DNA of 59,398 bases from Paractinoplanes durhamensis (GTDB lineage: Bacteria; Actinomycetota; Actinomycetes; Mycobacteriales; Micromonosporaceae), in assembly GCF_016862175.1 (NCBI RefSeq), contig NZ_BOML01000023.1, forward strand, positions 1 through 59,398, written 5' to 3'. Both the position numbers and the translations under genes were made by a program. This document shows, piece after piece, positions 33,803 to 41,842 of the stretch; within the stretch, counting starts at the first letter, position 1; every line of letters starts with the position of its first letter. Below the pieces are notes generated by a model that saw only the letters and a program-made list of their open reading frames with translations, was not told the DNA's origin and searched no databases.

Positions 33803-34638
33803 CGCGAAGCCATCCGTTCGGCGACCACGGTGAACGCCACCACGGTGATCACCACGGCGACGGCGGCCGCGATGGACTGCTGCGGAAAGCCGGCCAGGAT
33901 GGACGGCTGCCCGTTGGCGATCATGAGACCCCAATCCGCGGCCGGCGGCTGGAGACCGAGGCCGAGAAACGAGATCGACGCGAGGTCGATCATGGCGTAG
34001 CCGAAGCTGATCGCCGCCTGCACGACCAGCAGCGGCGCCAGGTTGGGCAACAGGTGACGGCGGCAGATGTGCCAGCCGGAGAAGCCCTGCACGCGCAGCG
34101 CCTCCACGTAGGGCAGGGACCGCTCGCGCAGCGCCGCCGCCCGCATCACCCGGGCGATGATCGGCACGTAGGCCAGCGACAACGCCACCACCGGCGCGAG
34201 GAAGCCGGCCCCGAAGACGGCCGTGACGGTGATCGCCAGGACCAGGCCCGGGAACGCGAACAGGATGTCGAGCACCCGGGAGACGGCCGCGTCGAACCAG
34301 CCGCCGATCCAGGCGGCCGCGACCGCGATCGCCGTGCCGGTCGCGCCGGACAGCACGATCACCACGAGCGGCCCGGCCAGGCTGGTCCGTGACCCGGCGA
34401 TGAGCCGGGACAGCAGGTCCCGGCCGAGGTCGTCGGTGCCGAGCGGATGAGCGGCGGAGAACGGCGCGTAGGCGTTGAGCGGGTCGACCGCGGTCGGGTC
34501 GTGCGGTGCGATCCACGGCGCGAGCAGCGCGGTCAGCGCGACCAGCAGGCAGATGACCCCGGCGATGGTGGTGGCCCAGCCGAAGGAGGCGAGCCGCCGG
34601 GCGGGAAGCCGCAAGGGAGTGGCCAGGGCGAGGGTCAT
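33799..34638 (-). CDS. Oligopeptide-type ABC transporter permease (DppC-like)
   Basis: A 279-residue inner-membrane protein with six helices, the N-terminal OppC-like HPLGTDDLGRDLLSR block and the EAA-loop VEALRVQGFSGWHICRRHLLPN that docks the ATPases. Start at 34638 chosen from the ATGA overlap with the preceding permease gene. Confidence 0.9.
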   Translation of the reverse strand: MTLALATPLRLPARRLASFGWATTIAGVICLLVALTALLAPWIAPHDPTAVDPLNAYAPFSAAHPLGTDDLGRDLLSRLIAGSRTSLAGPLVVIVLSGATGTAIAVAAAWIGGWFDAAVSRVLDILFAFPGLVLAITVTAVFGAGFLAPVVALSLAYVPIIARVMRAAALRERSLPYVEALRVQGFSGWHICRRHLLPNLAPLLVVQAAISFGYAMIDLASISFLGLGLQPPAADWGLMIANGQPSILAGFPQQSIAAAVAVVITVVAFTVVAERMASR

Positions 34639-35591
34639 CCGGCCTCCCGGGCTCGCAGCAGACGCGGGTCGAGCACCGCGTTGGCCACGTCGACGAGCAT
34701 GTTGACCAGCACGAACGCGGCCACCAGCAGCAGCGCCAGGACCTGCACGACGACCAGGTCCTGCCGGGCCGCGCTCTGCACGAGCAGCGACCCGAGCCCG
34801 CTGACCCCGAACGCCTGCTCGGCGATGGCGGTGCCGGCGAACAGCCCGGCCACGGTGATGCCGGAGACCGCGAGGACCGGCGCCGCGGCGTTGCGCAGCA
34901 CGTGTTTGCGCAGCACCGCCCACCGCCGCACGCCCCGGGCGCGGGCGGCGACGACGTGGTCGGAGGTCAGTTCGGCGCGCACCTCGGCCCGGGTGATCCG
35001 GGAGACGTAGGCGAGGTAGCCGGCGCTGAGCGCGATCGCCGGCAGGGTCAGGTGGTGGATCCGGTCGCCGAACCCGGTGCCCGATCCGTAGACCGGGAAC
35101 CAGGACAGCTTGGTCGCGAAGATCCAGATCAGCACGATGGCGGCGACGAACGCGGGCGCCGCCATCAGCACCGTCGTGGTCACGGTGACCGCCGCGTCGG
35201 CGACCTTCCCGCCGACCGCGGCAAGAATCCCGGACAACACCCCTAGACCCAGAATCAGCATTGCGGCGTACGCGACCAGCAGCACCGTATTGACGAGACG
35301 AGCCCCGATCAGGCTGCCGACCGGCTCCTTGACGACCATCGAGTCCCCGAGGTGCCCGGTGAGCACGCCGGAGAGCCACCGCCAGTACTGCACCAGGAAC
35401 GGGTCGTCCAGGTGGTACTGGGCGCGGATCGCGGCGAGCGCGGCCGGGCTCATCTCGTGCCCGCCGGCGAGCAGGCCGGCCGGGTCGCCGGGCGCGAGGT
35501 AGAGCGCGCCGTAGATGACGAAGCTGGCGACCAGCACGGTGCCGAGCATCGCGACCAGCTTGCGCCCGACGAACCAGGGAAGGCCGGTCAT
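34635..35591 (-). CDS. Oligopeptide-type ABC transporter permease (DppB-like)
   Basis: A 318-residue permease with six helices, the DppB-type N-terminus (VASFVIYGALYLAPGDPA) and the EAA loop VVAARARGVRRWAVLRKH. Its ATG overlaps the stop of an upstream 30-codon minicistron, which also supplies the AAGGAGGG ribosome site. Confidence 0.9.
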   Translation of the reverse strand: MTGLPWFVGRKLVAMLGTVLVASFVIYGALYLAPGDPAGLLAGGHEMSPAALAAIRAQYHLDDPFLVQYWRWLSGVLTGHLGDSMVVKEPVGSLIGARLVNTVLLVAYAAMLILGLGVLSGILAAVGGKVADAAVTVTTTVLMAAPAFVAAIVLIWIFATKLSWFPVYGSGTGFGDRIHHLTLPAIALSAGYLAYVSRITRAEVRAELTSDHVVAARARGVRRWAVLRKHVLRNAAAPVLAVSGITVAGLFAGTAIAEQAFGVSGLGSLLVQSAARQDLVVVQVLALLLVAAFVLVNMLVDVANAVLDPRLLRAREAG

Positions 35592-35680
35592 GCTGTGCCC
35601 TCCTTAGGCATGCCCTTCTGGCCCTCGCCTTCGATGCCGTTGTTCGGTGCGGCTGGGTGCCGCTCGGTGCAGGCGGTCAT
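35588..35680 (-). CDS. Coupled 30-codon minicistron, copy 1 (peptide-importer operon)
   Basis: The frame starts with ATGA overlapping the binding-protein stop and ends with ATGA overlapping the permease start, so all 93 bases couple the two genes. The peptide begins MTACTERHPAA, contains GEGQKGMPKEG and ends TA. A sister copy lies at 41199-41291. The first 34 bases and a later 25-base block are identical in the two copies, including synonymous positions; the 16 bases between differ but keep length and frame. No signal peptide, helix or known family. It is probably a translatable repeat element; a functional peptide is possible but unsupported. Confidence 0.55.
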   Translation of the reverse strand: MTACTERHPAAPNNGIEGEGQKGMPKEGTA

Positions 35681-37320
35681 GCGGCACCGACCTGAGCGGC
35701 CCAGGCGGTACTGATGTAGGAGAACGAGGCCGGGGCACCGGTGATCCGCTTGCCGAGGAAGAGCCGGTTGTACGACTCGGCCAGGGTGATCTGCAGCTTG
35801 GCCGGCCCGAAGATCGCCTGCGCGGCCACGTACTGCGTGGCCGACTCGGCCGGGTCGGTGGCCGACACCGCGCCGATGATGCTCGCCGTGACCGCCGGGT
35901 CCTCGTAACCGGTCCAGTTGAACTGCGCGCCCTTGAGTACGAATCCCGGCGCGTAGTAGAGCGCCCCCGGCACCTCGAGGTAGCCGGTGGTGGCGATGAA
36001 GTCGATGCCGGCCCGCAGCGACGGGTCGTAGAACAGCCCGGCGAACTCGGCCGGCTGCAGCTGCTTGATGGTGACGGTCAGCCCGATCTGCTGGGCCGCG
36101 GCCTGCGCGATGGTGGCGGTCTGCAGCAGCGCCTGATTGCCGGCCGGCGCGGCGATGACCAGCGCGGTCCGGCTCGGCGCGGCCTCGGCCACCAGCTTCT
36201 TGGCGGCGGCCAGGTCGGCCTTGCTCGTGTCCGGCAGGGCGGCGTACCCGTCGTCGTAAATGCTCTTGGCCGGGCTGCCGGACCAGGCGAGCGGCGGGGT
36301 GAAGGTCTTCAGCGGCTCGCCGGCGCCCTTGAGCACGCTGGTCACGATGGTGGTCTTGTCGATGGCGAGGTCGAGCGCCTGCCGGATGCGGGCGTCGGCG
36401 GCCGGGCCCTCGGCCGAGGCCGGGCCGAGGCTCACGGTCTCGGTGCTCGGCCCGAAGTAGAGCTTCCCGGCCGTGCTCCTGCGCAGCGCGGCCAGGCTGC
36501 TGACCGGCGCGCCGTAGATGCCGTCGACCTCACCGGCGAGCAGTGCGCTGGTGATCGTGCTGTCGTCGGTGACGAACACGAAGTCGAAGGTGGCCGCCTT
36601 GGCCTTGCCGGCCGTGTCCCAGTAGCCGTCGTAGCGCTTGAGCTCGATCTTCTGCCCGGTCTGCCAGCTGCCGAACTGGAACGGGCCGGTGCACATCACG
36701 CCTTTGCTCGGCGTACCGAAACCGGTCCCTGCTTTTGATGTGAAGGCTTGTTCCATGATCGCGCCGGGGACGCCGGCCAGGTCGGGGATGAACTGCACGT
36801 CGGGCACGCTGAACTTGACGGTGACCTCGAGCGGCCCGGTCTTGTCGATCGAGGCGACGTTGGCGAAGACGTGCGCGCTGTACGACGCCAGTTTCGGATC
36901 CATGTTCCGGTTGAGGCTGTAGACCACGTCGTCGGCGGTCATCGCGGTGCCGTCCCAGAAGGTCACGCCGTCGCGGAGCTTGATGACGACGGTCTTCGCG
37001 TCCTTCTGCTCGACGGCGGACGCCAGGCCGGCGGTGGTGGAGAAGTCGGGCTGCAGGCGCAGCAGGCTCTCGCACATGTTGGTGACGACCGAGTTGGCCG
37101 AGTAGTCGCCGGTCTTGGCCGGGTCGAGCGAGGTGGGCTCGCCGTTCGGCAGCACCCAGGTGACCTTGTCGATCTCCCCGGCGGCCACCGGCGTGGTGCT
37201 GACCAGCGTGATCGCCTCGCCGGAGGTGCCGGCAGTCGTGCCGGACGAAGAACCGCAGCCGCCGATGATCAGCGAAGCGGCCAGTAACGACGGAAATATG
37301 CCGTATTTCGGATTGATCAT
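35677..37320 (-). CDS. Oligopeptide-type ABC transporter substrate-binding lipoprotein
   Basis: A 547-residue family 5 solute-binding protein. The ATG at 37320 begins a lipoprotein signal (SLLAASLIIGGC, Cys near 22). The family block TFWDGTAMTADDVVYSLNR (near 120-140) and the C-terminal hinge region are present. Family 5 proteins bind peptides, but also nickel, opines or glycosides. First gene of the importer operon. The neighbouring amidase and CocE hydrolase suggest an imported amide- or peptide-like nutrient. Confidence 0.9.
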   Translation of the reverse strand: MINPKYGIFPSLLAASLIIGGCGSSSGTTAGTSGEAITLVSTTPVAAGEIDKVTWVLPNGEPTSLDPAKTGDYSANSVVTNMCESLLRLQPDFSTTAGLASAVEQKDAKTVVIKLRDGVTFWDGTAMTADDVVYSLNRNMDPKLASYSAHVFANVASIDKTGPLEVTVKFSVPDVQFIPDLAGVPGAIMEQAFTSKAGTGFGTPSKGVMCTGPFQFGSWQTGQKIELKRYDGYWDTAGKAKAATFDFVFVTDDSTITSALLAGEVDGIYGAPVSSLAALRRSTAGKLYFGPSTETVSLGPASAEGPAADARIRQALDLAIDKTTIVTSVLKGAGEPLKTFTPPLAWSGSPAKSIYDDGYAALPDTSKADLAAAKKLVAEAAPSRTALVIAAPAGNQALLQTATIAQAAAQQIGLTVTIKQLQPAEFAGLFYDPSLRAGIDFIATTGYLEVPGALYYAPGFVLKGAQFNWTGYEDPAVTASIIGAVSATDPAESATQYVAAQAIFGPAKLQITLAESYNRLFLGKRITGAPASFSYISTAWAAQVGAA

Positions 37321-37424
37321 TCGCGCTCCCCTGACGTCGGGCGCGGGGCATCGACGCACCCGCGGACGTCACCGCGAGCGAGCAGCGCTCGGCTGTGGTG
37401 ACGGTCTCAGGTTTCCCCGCCGAC

Positions 37425-37439
37425 GATTGTTTGTCAATC
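37425..37439. promoter_or_regulatory. Inverted repeat upstream of the importer operon
   Basis: GATTG-TTTGT-CAATC, 105 bases before the binding-protein ATG in an AT-richer stretch of the spacer. The word GACAATC also occurs in the DUF3237/TetR spacer near 31487, so the TetR protein at 31535 could bind both; the match is short. Confidence 0.35.
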
Positions 37440-37515
37440 CTGGAAATTAATCGTTAACGAAGCTCCTAGGAAGGCACCTGACCTGGGAAGGTTATTTCGT
37501 CAGAAGCGACGACGA

Positions 37516-37544
37516 AAGGCCGGACGGCGACGCCGTCCGGCCTT
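37516..37544 (-). terminator. Terminator of the pca operon
   Basis: Perfect 13-bp stem (AAGGCCGGACGGC arm) with a 3-base loop, beginning 17 bases after the pcaJ stop on the minus strand and followed by TTTCGTCG. A good intrinsic terminator for this DNA. Confidence 0.8.
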
Positions 37545-37560
37545 GTTGCAGCAGCCGGAT

Positions 37561-38199
37561 TTACGTGAACGGCACGTCCAGGCGGGCGGCGAGCTCGTCG
37601 CGGGAGATGCCGTACGTGTCGAGCAGGTGCACGCCGTCCGCGTCGATCCGGAACGACGCCACGTCGGTGTAGAGCCGGCTCACGCACGCCTTGCCGGTCA
37701 GCGGGTAGGTGCAGTCCGGCACCAGCTTCGGCTTACCGTCCTTGGCGAACAGGCTCATCATCACGAAGACCTGCTTCGCCCCGATCGCCAGGTCCATCGC
37801 GCCGCCGACCGCCGGGATCGCGTCCGGCGCCCCGGTCGACCAGTTCGCCAGGTCACCACGGGCGGACACCTGGAACGCGCCCATGATGCAGACGTCCAGG
37901 TGGCCGCCGCGCATCATCGCGAACGAGTCGGCGTGGTGGAAGTAGGACGCCCCCGGCAGCTCGGTGACCGGCTGCTTGCCGGCGTTGGTGAGGTCGGGGT
38001 CGATCTGGTCGCCGACCGCCGGCGGGCCCATCCCGAGCATGCCGTTCTCGGTGTGCAGGACCACCCCGCTGCCCGGCTTCAGGTAGTCGGCCACCATCGT
38101 CGGCTGGCCGATGCCGAGGTTGACGTAGGCGCCGTCCGGGATGTCGGCGGCGACGATCTCGGCCATCTGCTGCCGGGTCAGCGGCTTGTCGCTGCTCAT
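37561..38199 (-). CDS. pcaJ: 3-oxoadipate CoA-transferase subunit B
   Basis: A 212-residue beta subunit of a succinyl-CoA:3-oxoacid-type CoA-transferase. The catalytic Glu lies in the HTENGMLGMGP block (near 49-58), and the glycine loop VNLGIGQPT is near the N-terminus. With the alpha subunit it moves CoA from succinyl-CoA to 3-oxoadipate. The pca context makes 3-oxoadipate, rather than acetoacetate, the likely acceptor. The ATG overlaps the pcaI stop by 4 bases. Last gene of the operon. Confidence 0.9.
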   Translation of the reverse strand: MSSDKPLTRQQMAEIVAADIPDGAYVNLGIGQPTMVADYLKPGSGVVLHTENGMLGMGPPAVGDQIDPDLTNAGKQPVTELPGASYFHHADSFAMMRGGHLDVCIMGAFQVSARGDLANWSTGAPDAIPAVGGAMDLAIGAKQVFVMMSLFAKDGKPKLVPDCTYPLTGKACVSRLYTDVASFRIDADGVHLLDTYGISRDELAARLDVPFT

Positions 38200-38858
38200 C
38201 GGGGCACCTCCACGAGCCGGTCGACGTAGATGGCCGGGGTGACGACCACTTCCGGGTCGATGTCGCCGATCTCGACGATCTCGCTGACCTGGGCGATCGT
38301 CACGGTGGCGGCGGTCGCCATCACCGGCCCGAAGTTGCGGGCGGTCTTGCGGTAGGTCAGGTTCCCCATCCGGTCCGCCCGGAACGCGCTGATCAGGGCG
38401 ACGTCGCCGCGGATCGGGTACTCCAGGACGTACTCCCGGCCGTCGATCGTCCGGGTCTCCTTGCCCTCGGCGAGCGGGGTGCCGACCGCGGTCGGGCTGA
38501 AGAACGCGCCGATCCCGGCCCCGGCCGCCCGCATCCGCTCGGCAAGATTGCCCTGCGGAACCACCTCGAGCTCGATCTTCCCGGCCCGGTACAACCCGTC
38601 GAACACCCACGAGTCGGACTGCCGGGGAAAAGAGCAGACCACTTTGCGTACGCGTCCGGCCGCGAGCAACGCGGCCAGTCCCGTGTCGCCGTTGCCGGCG
38701 TTGTTGCTGACGATGGTCAGGTCACCGGCGCCGTGCTCGATGAGCGCGTCGATCAGCTGCACCGGCATCCCGGCCATCCCGAACCCGCCGACCAGCACGG
38801 TGTCACCGTCCTTGACGGCCTCGACGGCCTCGCCCGCCTTGACCACGGTGGCTGTCAA
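38196..38858 (-). CDS. pcaI: 3-oxoadipate CoA-transferase subunit A
   Basis: A 220-residue alpha subunit with the family loop VGGFGMAGMP (near 26-35) and NNAGNGDTGLA. I chose the TTG at 38858: it overlaps the pcaL stop by 4 bases (TTGA) and has GGGGGAG five bases upstream. The ATG farther upstream would bury much of pcaL's end. Partner of pcaJ in the same step. Confidence 0.88.
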   Translation of the reverse strand: MTATVVKAGEAVEAVKDGDTVLVGGFGMAGMPVQLIDALIEHGAGDLTIVSNNAGNGDTGLAALLAAGRVRKVVCSFPRQSDSWVFDGLYRAGKIELEVVPQGNLAERMRAAGAGIGAFFSPTAVGTPLAEGKETRTIDGREYVLEYPIRGDVALISAFRADRMGNLTYRKTARNFGPVMATAATVTIAQVSEIVEIGDIDPEVVVTPAIYVDRLVEVPR

Positions 38859-40015
38859 GAGCGCTCCCCCAACTCGTCGAGCACGCGCTGGGCGATGCGG
38901 AAGGCGGTGTTCGCGGCCGGGACGCCGCAATAGATGGCGGTCTGCAACAGCACTTCCTTGATCTCGTCGTCGGTGAGCCCGTTGGTCCGCGCGGCGCGGA
39001 CGTGCATGGCGAGCTCCTCATGGTGGCCGAGAGCCACCAGCGCGGTCATCGTGATGATCGAGCGACTGCGGCGGTCCAGGCCCGGGCGGGTCCAGATCTC
39101 CCCCCAGGCGTACGCGGTGATGAGCTCCTGAAAATCGCGGGTGAACGGGGTCGTCCCGGCCACCGCCCGGTCGACGTGCGCGTCGCCGAGGACCGCGCGG
39201 CGCACCGCCATCCCGGCGTCCCGGGTCTGGCCGATCGTCCGCTCGCCCTCCTCGGTCCGGAAGTGCTCGTCGAGCAGCTCCGCGACCCTCTCCGGCTGCT
39301 CGGCCGGGGCGAGGTGGGCGACCCCGTCGAGCACCACGAACCGCCCGTCGCGCACCTGGGTCGCGATCGCCTCCAGGCCCTCCGGCGGGGTCGGCTGGTC
39401 GTCGGATCCGGCCACCGCGAGCACCGGCGCGGTGATCCGGCCGAGCCGGGCGCGCACGTCGAAGCTGGCCAGGGCCTCGCAGATCTTGGCGTAGCTCTCC
39501 GGGTCGGCGCCGCGCAACACGTCCAGCAGCGCCTCGGCGGCGTCCGGCTCCCGGGTCACGAAACCGGGCCCGAACCAGCGCTGGATCGACCCGGCCACCA
39601 CCGCCTGGGTGCCCTCGGCCCGCACCGTCTCGGCCCGCTGCCGCCACCCGCCACTCTCGCCGATCTTGGCGGCGGTGCAGAGCAGCACCGCCGACTCGAC
39701 CCGGTGCGGGGCGTCCAGCAGCAGTTGCAGCCCGACCGCGCCGCCGACCGAGTCCCCGGCATAGCGGAAGACCGCACCCGGCCGGACCCGGTCGACCAGA
39801 TCGAGCACGGCCTTGGCGAGCCCGGCCACACCGAAACCGGCCGAGGCCGGCGTGCCCTCACCGTGCCCCGGCAGCTCCCAGCCGACGACGTGGAAGTCGC
39901 CGCGCAGCAGCCGCGCACACCGCCCCCACAGCGTCTCCACCGAGGTTCCGAGCGACGGCCCGAGCAGCAGCAGCGGGCGGCCGGGGGCGTCGACCAGGGT
40001 GACGGGAGTCAGCAC
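38855..40015 (-). CDS. pcaL: Fused 3-oxoadipate enol-lactonase / 4-carboxymuconolactone decarboxylase
   Basis: A 386-residue two-domain enzyme. Residues ~1-250 are an alpha/beta hydrolase (PcaD-like; nucleophile in YAGDSVGGAVG, near 97). Residues ~265-386 are a carboxymuconolactone decarboxylase domain (PcaC-like; RSRSIITMTALVALG, HEELAMHVRAA). The fusion performs two consecutive steps and is the arrangement described as PcaL in streptomycetes and rhodococci. The GTG at 40015, with GGAG five bases upstream, overlaps the pcaB stop by 7 bases. Confidence 0.92.
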   Translation of the reverse strand: MLTPVTLVDAPGRPLLLLGPSLGTSVETLWGRCARLLRGDFHVVGWELPGHGEGTPASAGFGVAGLAKAVLDLVDRVRPGAVFRYAGDSVGGAVGLQLLLDAPHRVESAVLLCTAAKIGESGGWRQRAETVRAEGTQAVVAGSIQRWFGPGFVTREPDAAEALLDVLRGADPESYAKICEALASFDVRARLGRITAPVLAVAGSDDQPTPPEGLEAIATQVRDGRFVVLDGVAHLAPAEQPERVAELLDEHFRTEEGERTIGQTRDAGMAVRRAVLGDAHVDRAVAGTTPFTRDFQELITAYAWGEIWTRPGLDRRSRSIITMTALVALGHHEELAMHVRAARTNGLTDDEIKEVLLQTAIYCGVPAANTAFRIAQRVLDELGERS

Positions 40016-41202
40016 GGCTTCTCCTGTGCTCGGTCGAGGGCGGCGTCGATCAGGCGGTCGGTGGCGCCCAGGTAGGGGCCGTCGTCGCCCATCTTGCGGC
40101 GTTCCGCGTCGATGCCCGGGCGGGCGGCGGCGAGGGTGGCGGCCATCCGTTCGGCGTCGACCTGCAGGCCGTCGAACAGCTCCGCGGCCTGCGATCCGGC
40201 CACCACCGTGCGGCGGGCCAGGGTGCGCAGCGTGGACCATTCGGCGTGCCAGGAGCCGTCCGGGCGTTCGTCGATCGCCTCGGCCGCGGCCAGGTGCAGG
40301 GTGGCGGCCAGCGGCGGGCCGGCCAGGGCGGCCCGGCGGATCAGGACGGACAGGACCGGGTTCTGTTTCTGCGGCATCGCGGACGATCCGCCGCGGCCCT
40401 CGGCGGTCGGTTCGGCCAGCTCGCCGATCTCCGGACGGCTGCCGAGCAGGATGTCGTTGGCGATCCGGCCCCAGGCGTCGGTGCAGGTCACGAACGCGTC
40501 GGCGAGCCGGGTGAGCGGGGCGCGGGCGGTGTGCCAGGGCGGCCGGGCGGGCAGGCTCAGCTTGGCCGCGGTCACCGTGACCAGGTCGAGGGCGCGTTCC
40601 GGCGAGCCGGCCAGGGCGGTCGGCGCGGCCAGGGTGCCGGCCGCGCCGCCGATCTGAGCCGGGAGGTCGGCCCCGGCCAGCAGGATGTCCAGGGCGTCGA
40701 GGACGGCGTGCAGCCAGGTCGCCGCCTTCAGACCGAAGGTGACCGGGATGGCGTGCTGGGTGAGTGTGCGCCCGGCCATCCGAGTGCCGCGGTGCCGATC
40801 GGCAAGGCCGGACAACGAAACGATTTGCCGACTTATATCGGCTTTTATCGTCTCGGCGGCTTCGCGCAGCTGGAGCACGATCGCCGTGTCCAGCACGTCC
40901 TGGCTGGTCAGGCCGGTGTGCAACGCCTTCGCGGCGGCCGGATTGCGATCGTCGAGCCGGGCCCGCAGCAGCTTGAGCAGCGGGATGACCGGGTTGCCGC
41001 CGCCCTCGGCGTCGCGGGCCAACTGCGGCAGGTCCGCGGGGCCGACCAGCCCCTGCAGGTCGTCGGCCGACGATGCCAGGTCGTGCTCGTGCAGCGCCGC
41101 CAGCCAGGCCGCCTCCACCCGCACCATGGCGGCGACGACGGCCGCGTCGGTGAACAGCTCACCGGCGCGGTCGTCGCCCGGCCAGAGCAGACCGTCGGTC
41201 AT
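40009..41202 (-). CDS. pcaB: 3-carboxy-cis,cis-muconate cycloisomerase
   Basis: A 397-residue member of the fumarase/aspartase superfamily with the signature GGSSAMPQKQNPV (near 283) and the earlier TGLTSQDVLDTA block. In this operon it converts 3-carboxymuconate to 4-carboxymuconolactone, the substrate of the next-encoded fusion enzyme. It is somewhat shorter than the ~450-residue proteobacterial form, as usual in actinobacteria. Its ATG overlaps the end of a coupled minicistron. Confidence 0.92.
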   Translation of the reverse strand: MTDGLLWPGDDRAGELFTDAAVVAAMVRVEAAWLAALHEHDLASSADDLQGLVGPADLPQLARDAEGGGNPVIPLLKLLRARLDDRNPAAAKALHTGLTSQDVLDTAIVLQLREAAETIKADISRQIVSLSGLADRHRGTRMAGRTLTQHAIPVTFGLKAATWLHAVLDALDILLAGADLPAQIGGAAGTLAAPTALAGSPERALDLVTVTAAKLSLPARPPWHTARAPLTRLADAFVTCTDAWGRIANDILLGSRPEIGELAEPTAEGRGGSSAMPQKQNPVLSVLIRRAALAGPPLAATLHLAAAEAIDERPDGSWHAEWSTLRTLARRTVVAGSQAAELFDGLQVDAERMAATLAAARPGIDAERRKMGDDGPYLGATDRLIDAALDRAQEKPC

Positions 41203-41291
41203 GCTGAGCCTGCCTCAGGCATGCCCTTCTGGCCCTCGCCTGCGAGGCCGCCTGCGAGTGCGGCTGGGTGCCGCTCGGTGCAGGCGGTCAT
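41199..41291 (-). CDS. Coupled 30-codon minicistron, copy 2 (pca operon)
   Basis: The frame starts with ATGA on the pcaG stop and ends with ATGA on the pcaB start. The peptide begins MTACTERHPAALAGGLAGEG, followed by QKGMPEAGSA. Same length as the copy at 35588-35680, which lies in a different operon 5.6 kb away; identical at 34 bases (41258-41291) and 25 bases (41217-41241). GCGGC/GCCGC arms and GGCATGCC allow short hairpins. In many pca operons no gene sits here, so the element looks inserted while keeping coupling. Confidence 0.55.
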   Translation of the reverse strand: MTACTERHPAALAGGLAGEGQKGMPEAGSA

Positions 41292-41842
41292 GCCCAGATG
41301 CCGCGGTGCTTCGGGAAGCTCAGGAAGACCGTCTCGTGCGGGCCCTGCAGGTGGATGTCGAAGACGTAGCCGGAGTCGTCGGCGGCGGTGATCAGGGTGC
41401 CGCGCCGGTCCTCGTCGACGCTGTCGAGCAGCGCGTCGCCGGTCGCCGGGTCGGGCAGGTAGGCCCGGGTGAACAGGCGGTCGAGCAGGCCGCGGGCGAA
41501 GACCGCGACCGCGAAGAACGCCGGCTTGCCGGGCTCGGTCGGGCCGGGCACGAGGGTGGTGAACGAGTAGTGGCCGGTCGGGTCGACGGCGGCCCGGCCG
41601 AACCCGGTGAAGGTCCAGCCGTCGCGGCGCAGCGAACCCGGCTCCTGCAGGATCTTCCCGTCCGGGCCGGGCTGCCAGATCTCGATCAGCGCGTCCGGCA
41701 CCGGCACCCCGTCGCCGTCGAACACCCGGCCGTGCAGCCGGACCGCATCCGGGCGGCCGGGCGGCACCAGCTCGTCGCCCTTGTCGTAGGGCAGACCGAG
41801 GTGGAAGAACGGACCGACGGTCTGGCCGGGGGCGGCGCTCAC
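41288..41842 (-). CDS. pcaG: Protocatechuate 3,4-dioxygenase alpha subunit
   Basis: A 184-residue intradiol dioxygenase subunit, with TVGPFFHLGL at the N-terminus, GDGVPVPDALIEIWQPGPDG and FFAVAVFARGLLDRLFTRAY. The alpha subunit lacks the iron ligands and forms the active site with PcaH. The GTG at 41842 overlaps the pcaH stop by 4 bases, so the much longer upstream frame is ignored. Confidence 0.92.
   Translation of the reverse strand: MSAAPGQTVGPFFHLGLPYDKGDELVPPGRPDAVRLHGRVFDGDGVPVPDALIEIWQPGPDGKILQEPGSLRRDGWTFTGFGRAAVDPTGHYSFTTLVPGPTEPGKPAFFAVAVFARGLLDRLFTRAYLPDPATGDALLDSVDEDRRGTLITAADDSGYVFDIHLQGPHETVFLSFPKHRGIWA

Noticed and set aside
35588..41291. The two 30-codon peptides considered as RiPP precursors
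   Set aside because: No modifying enzyme, protease or exporter of a peptide pathway is adjacent to both copies, and identity extends to synonymous sites, which points to DNA-level copying. Kept as a minicistron/repeat finding instead.
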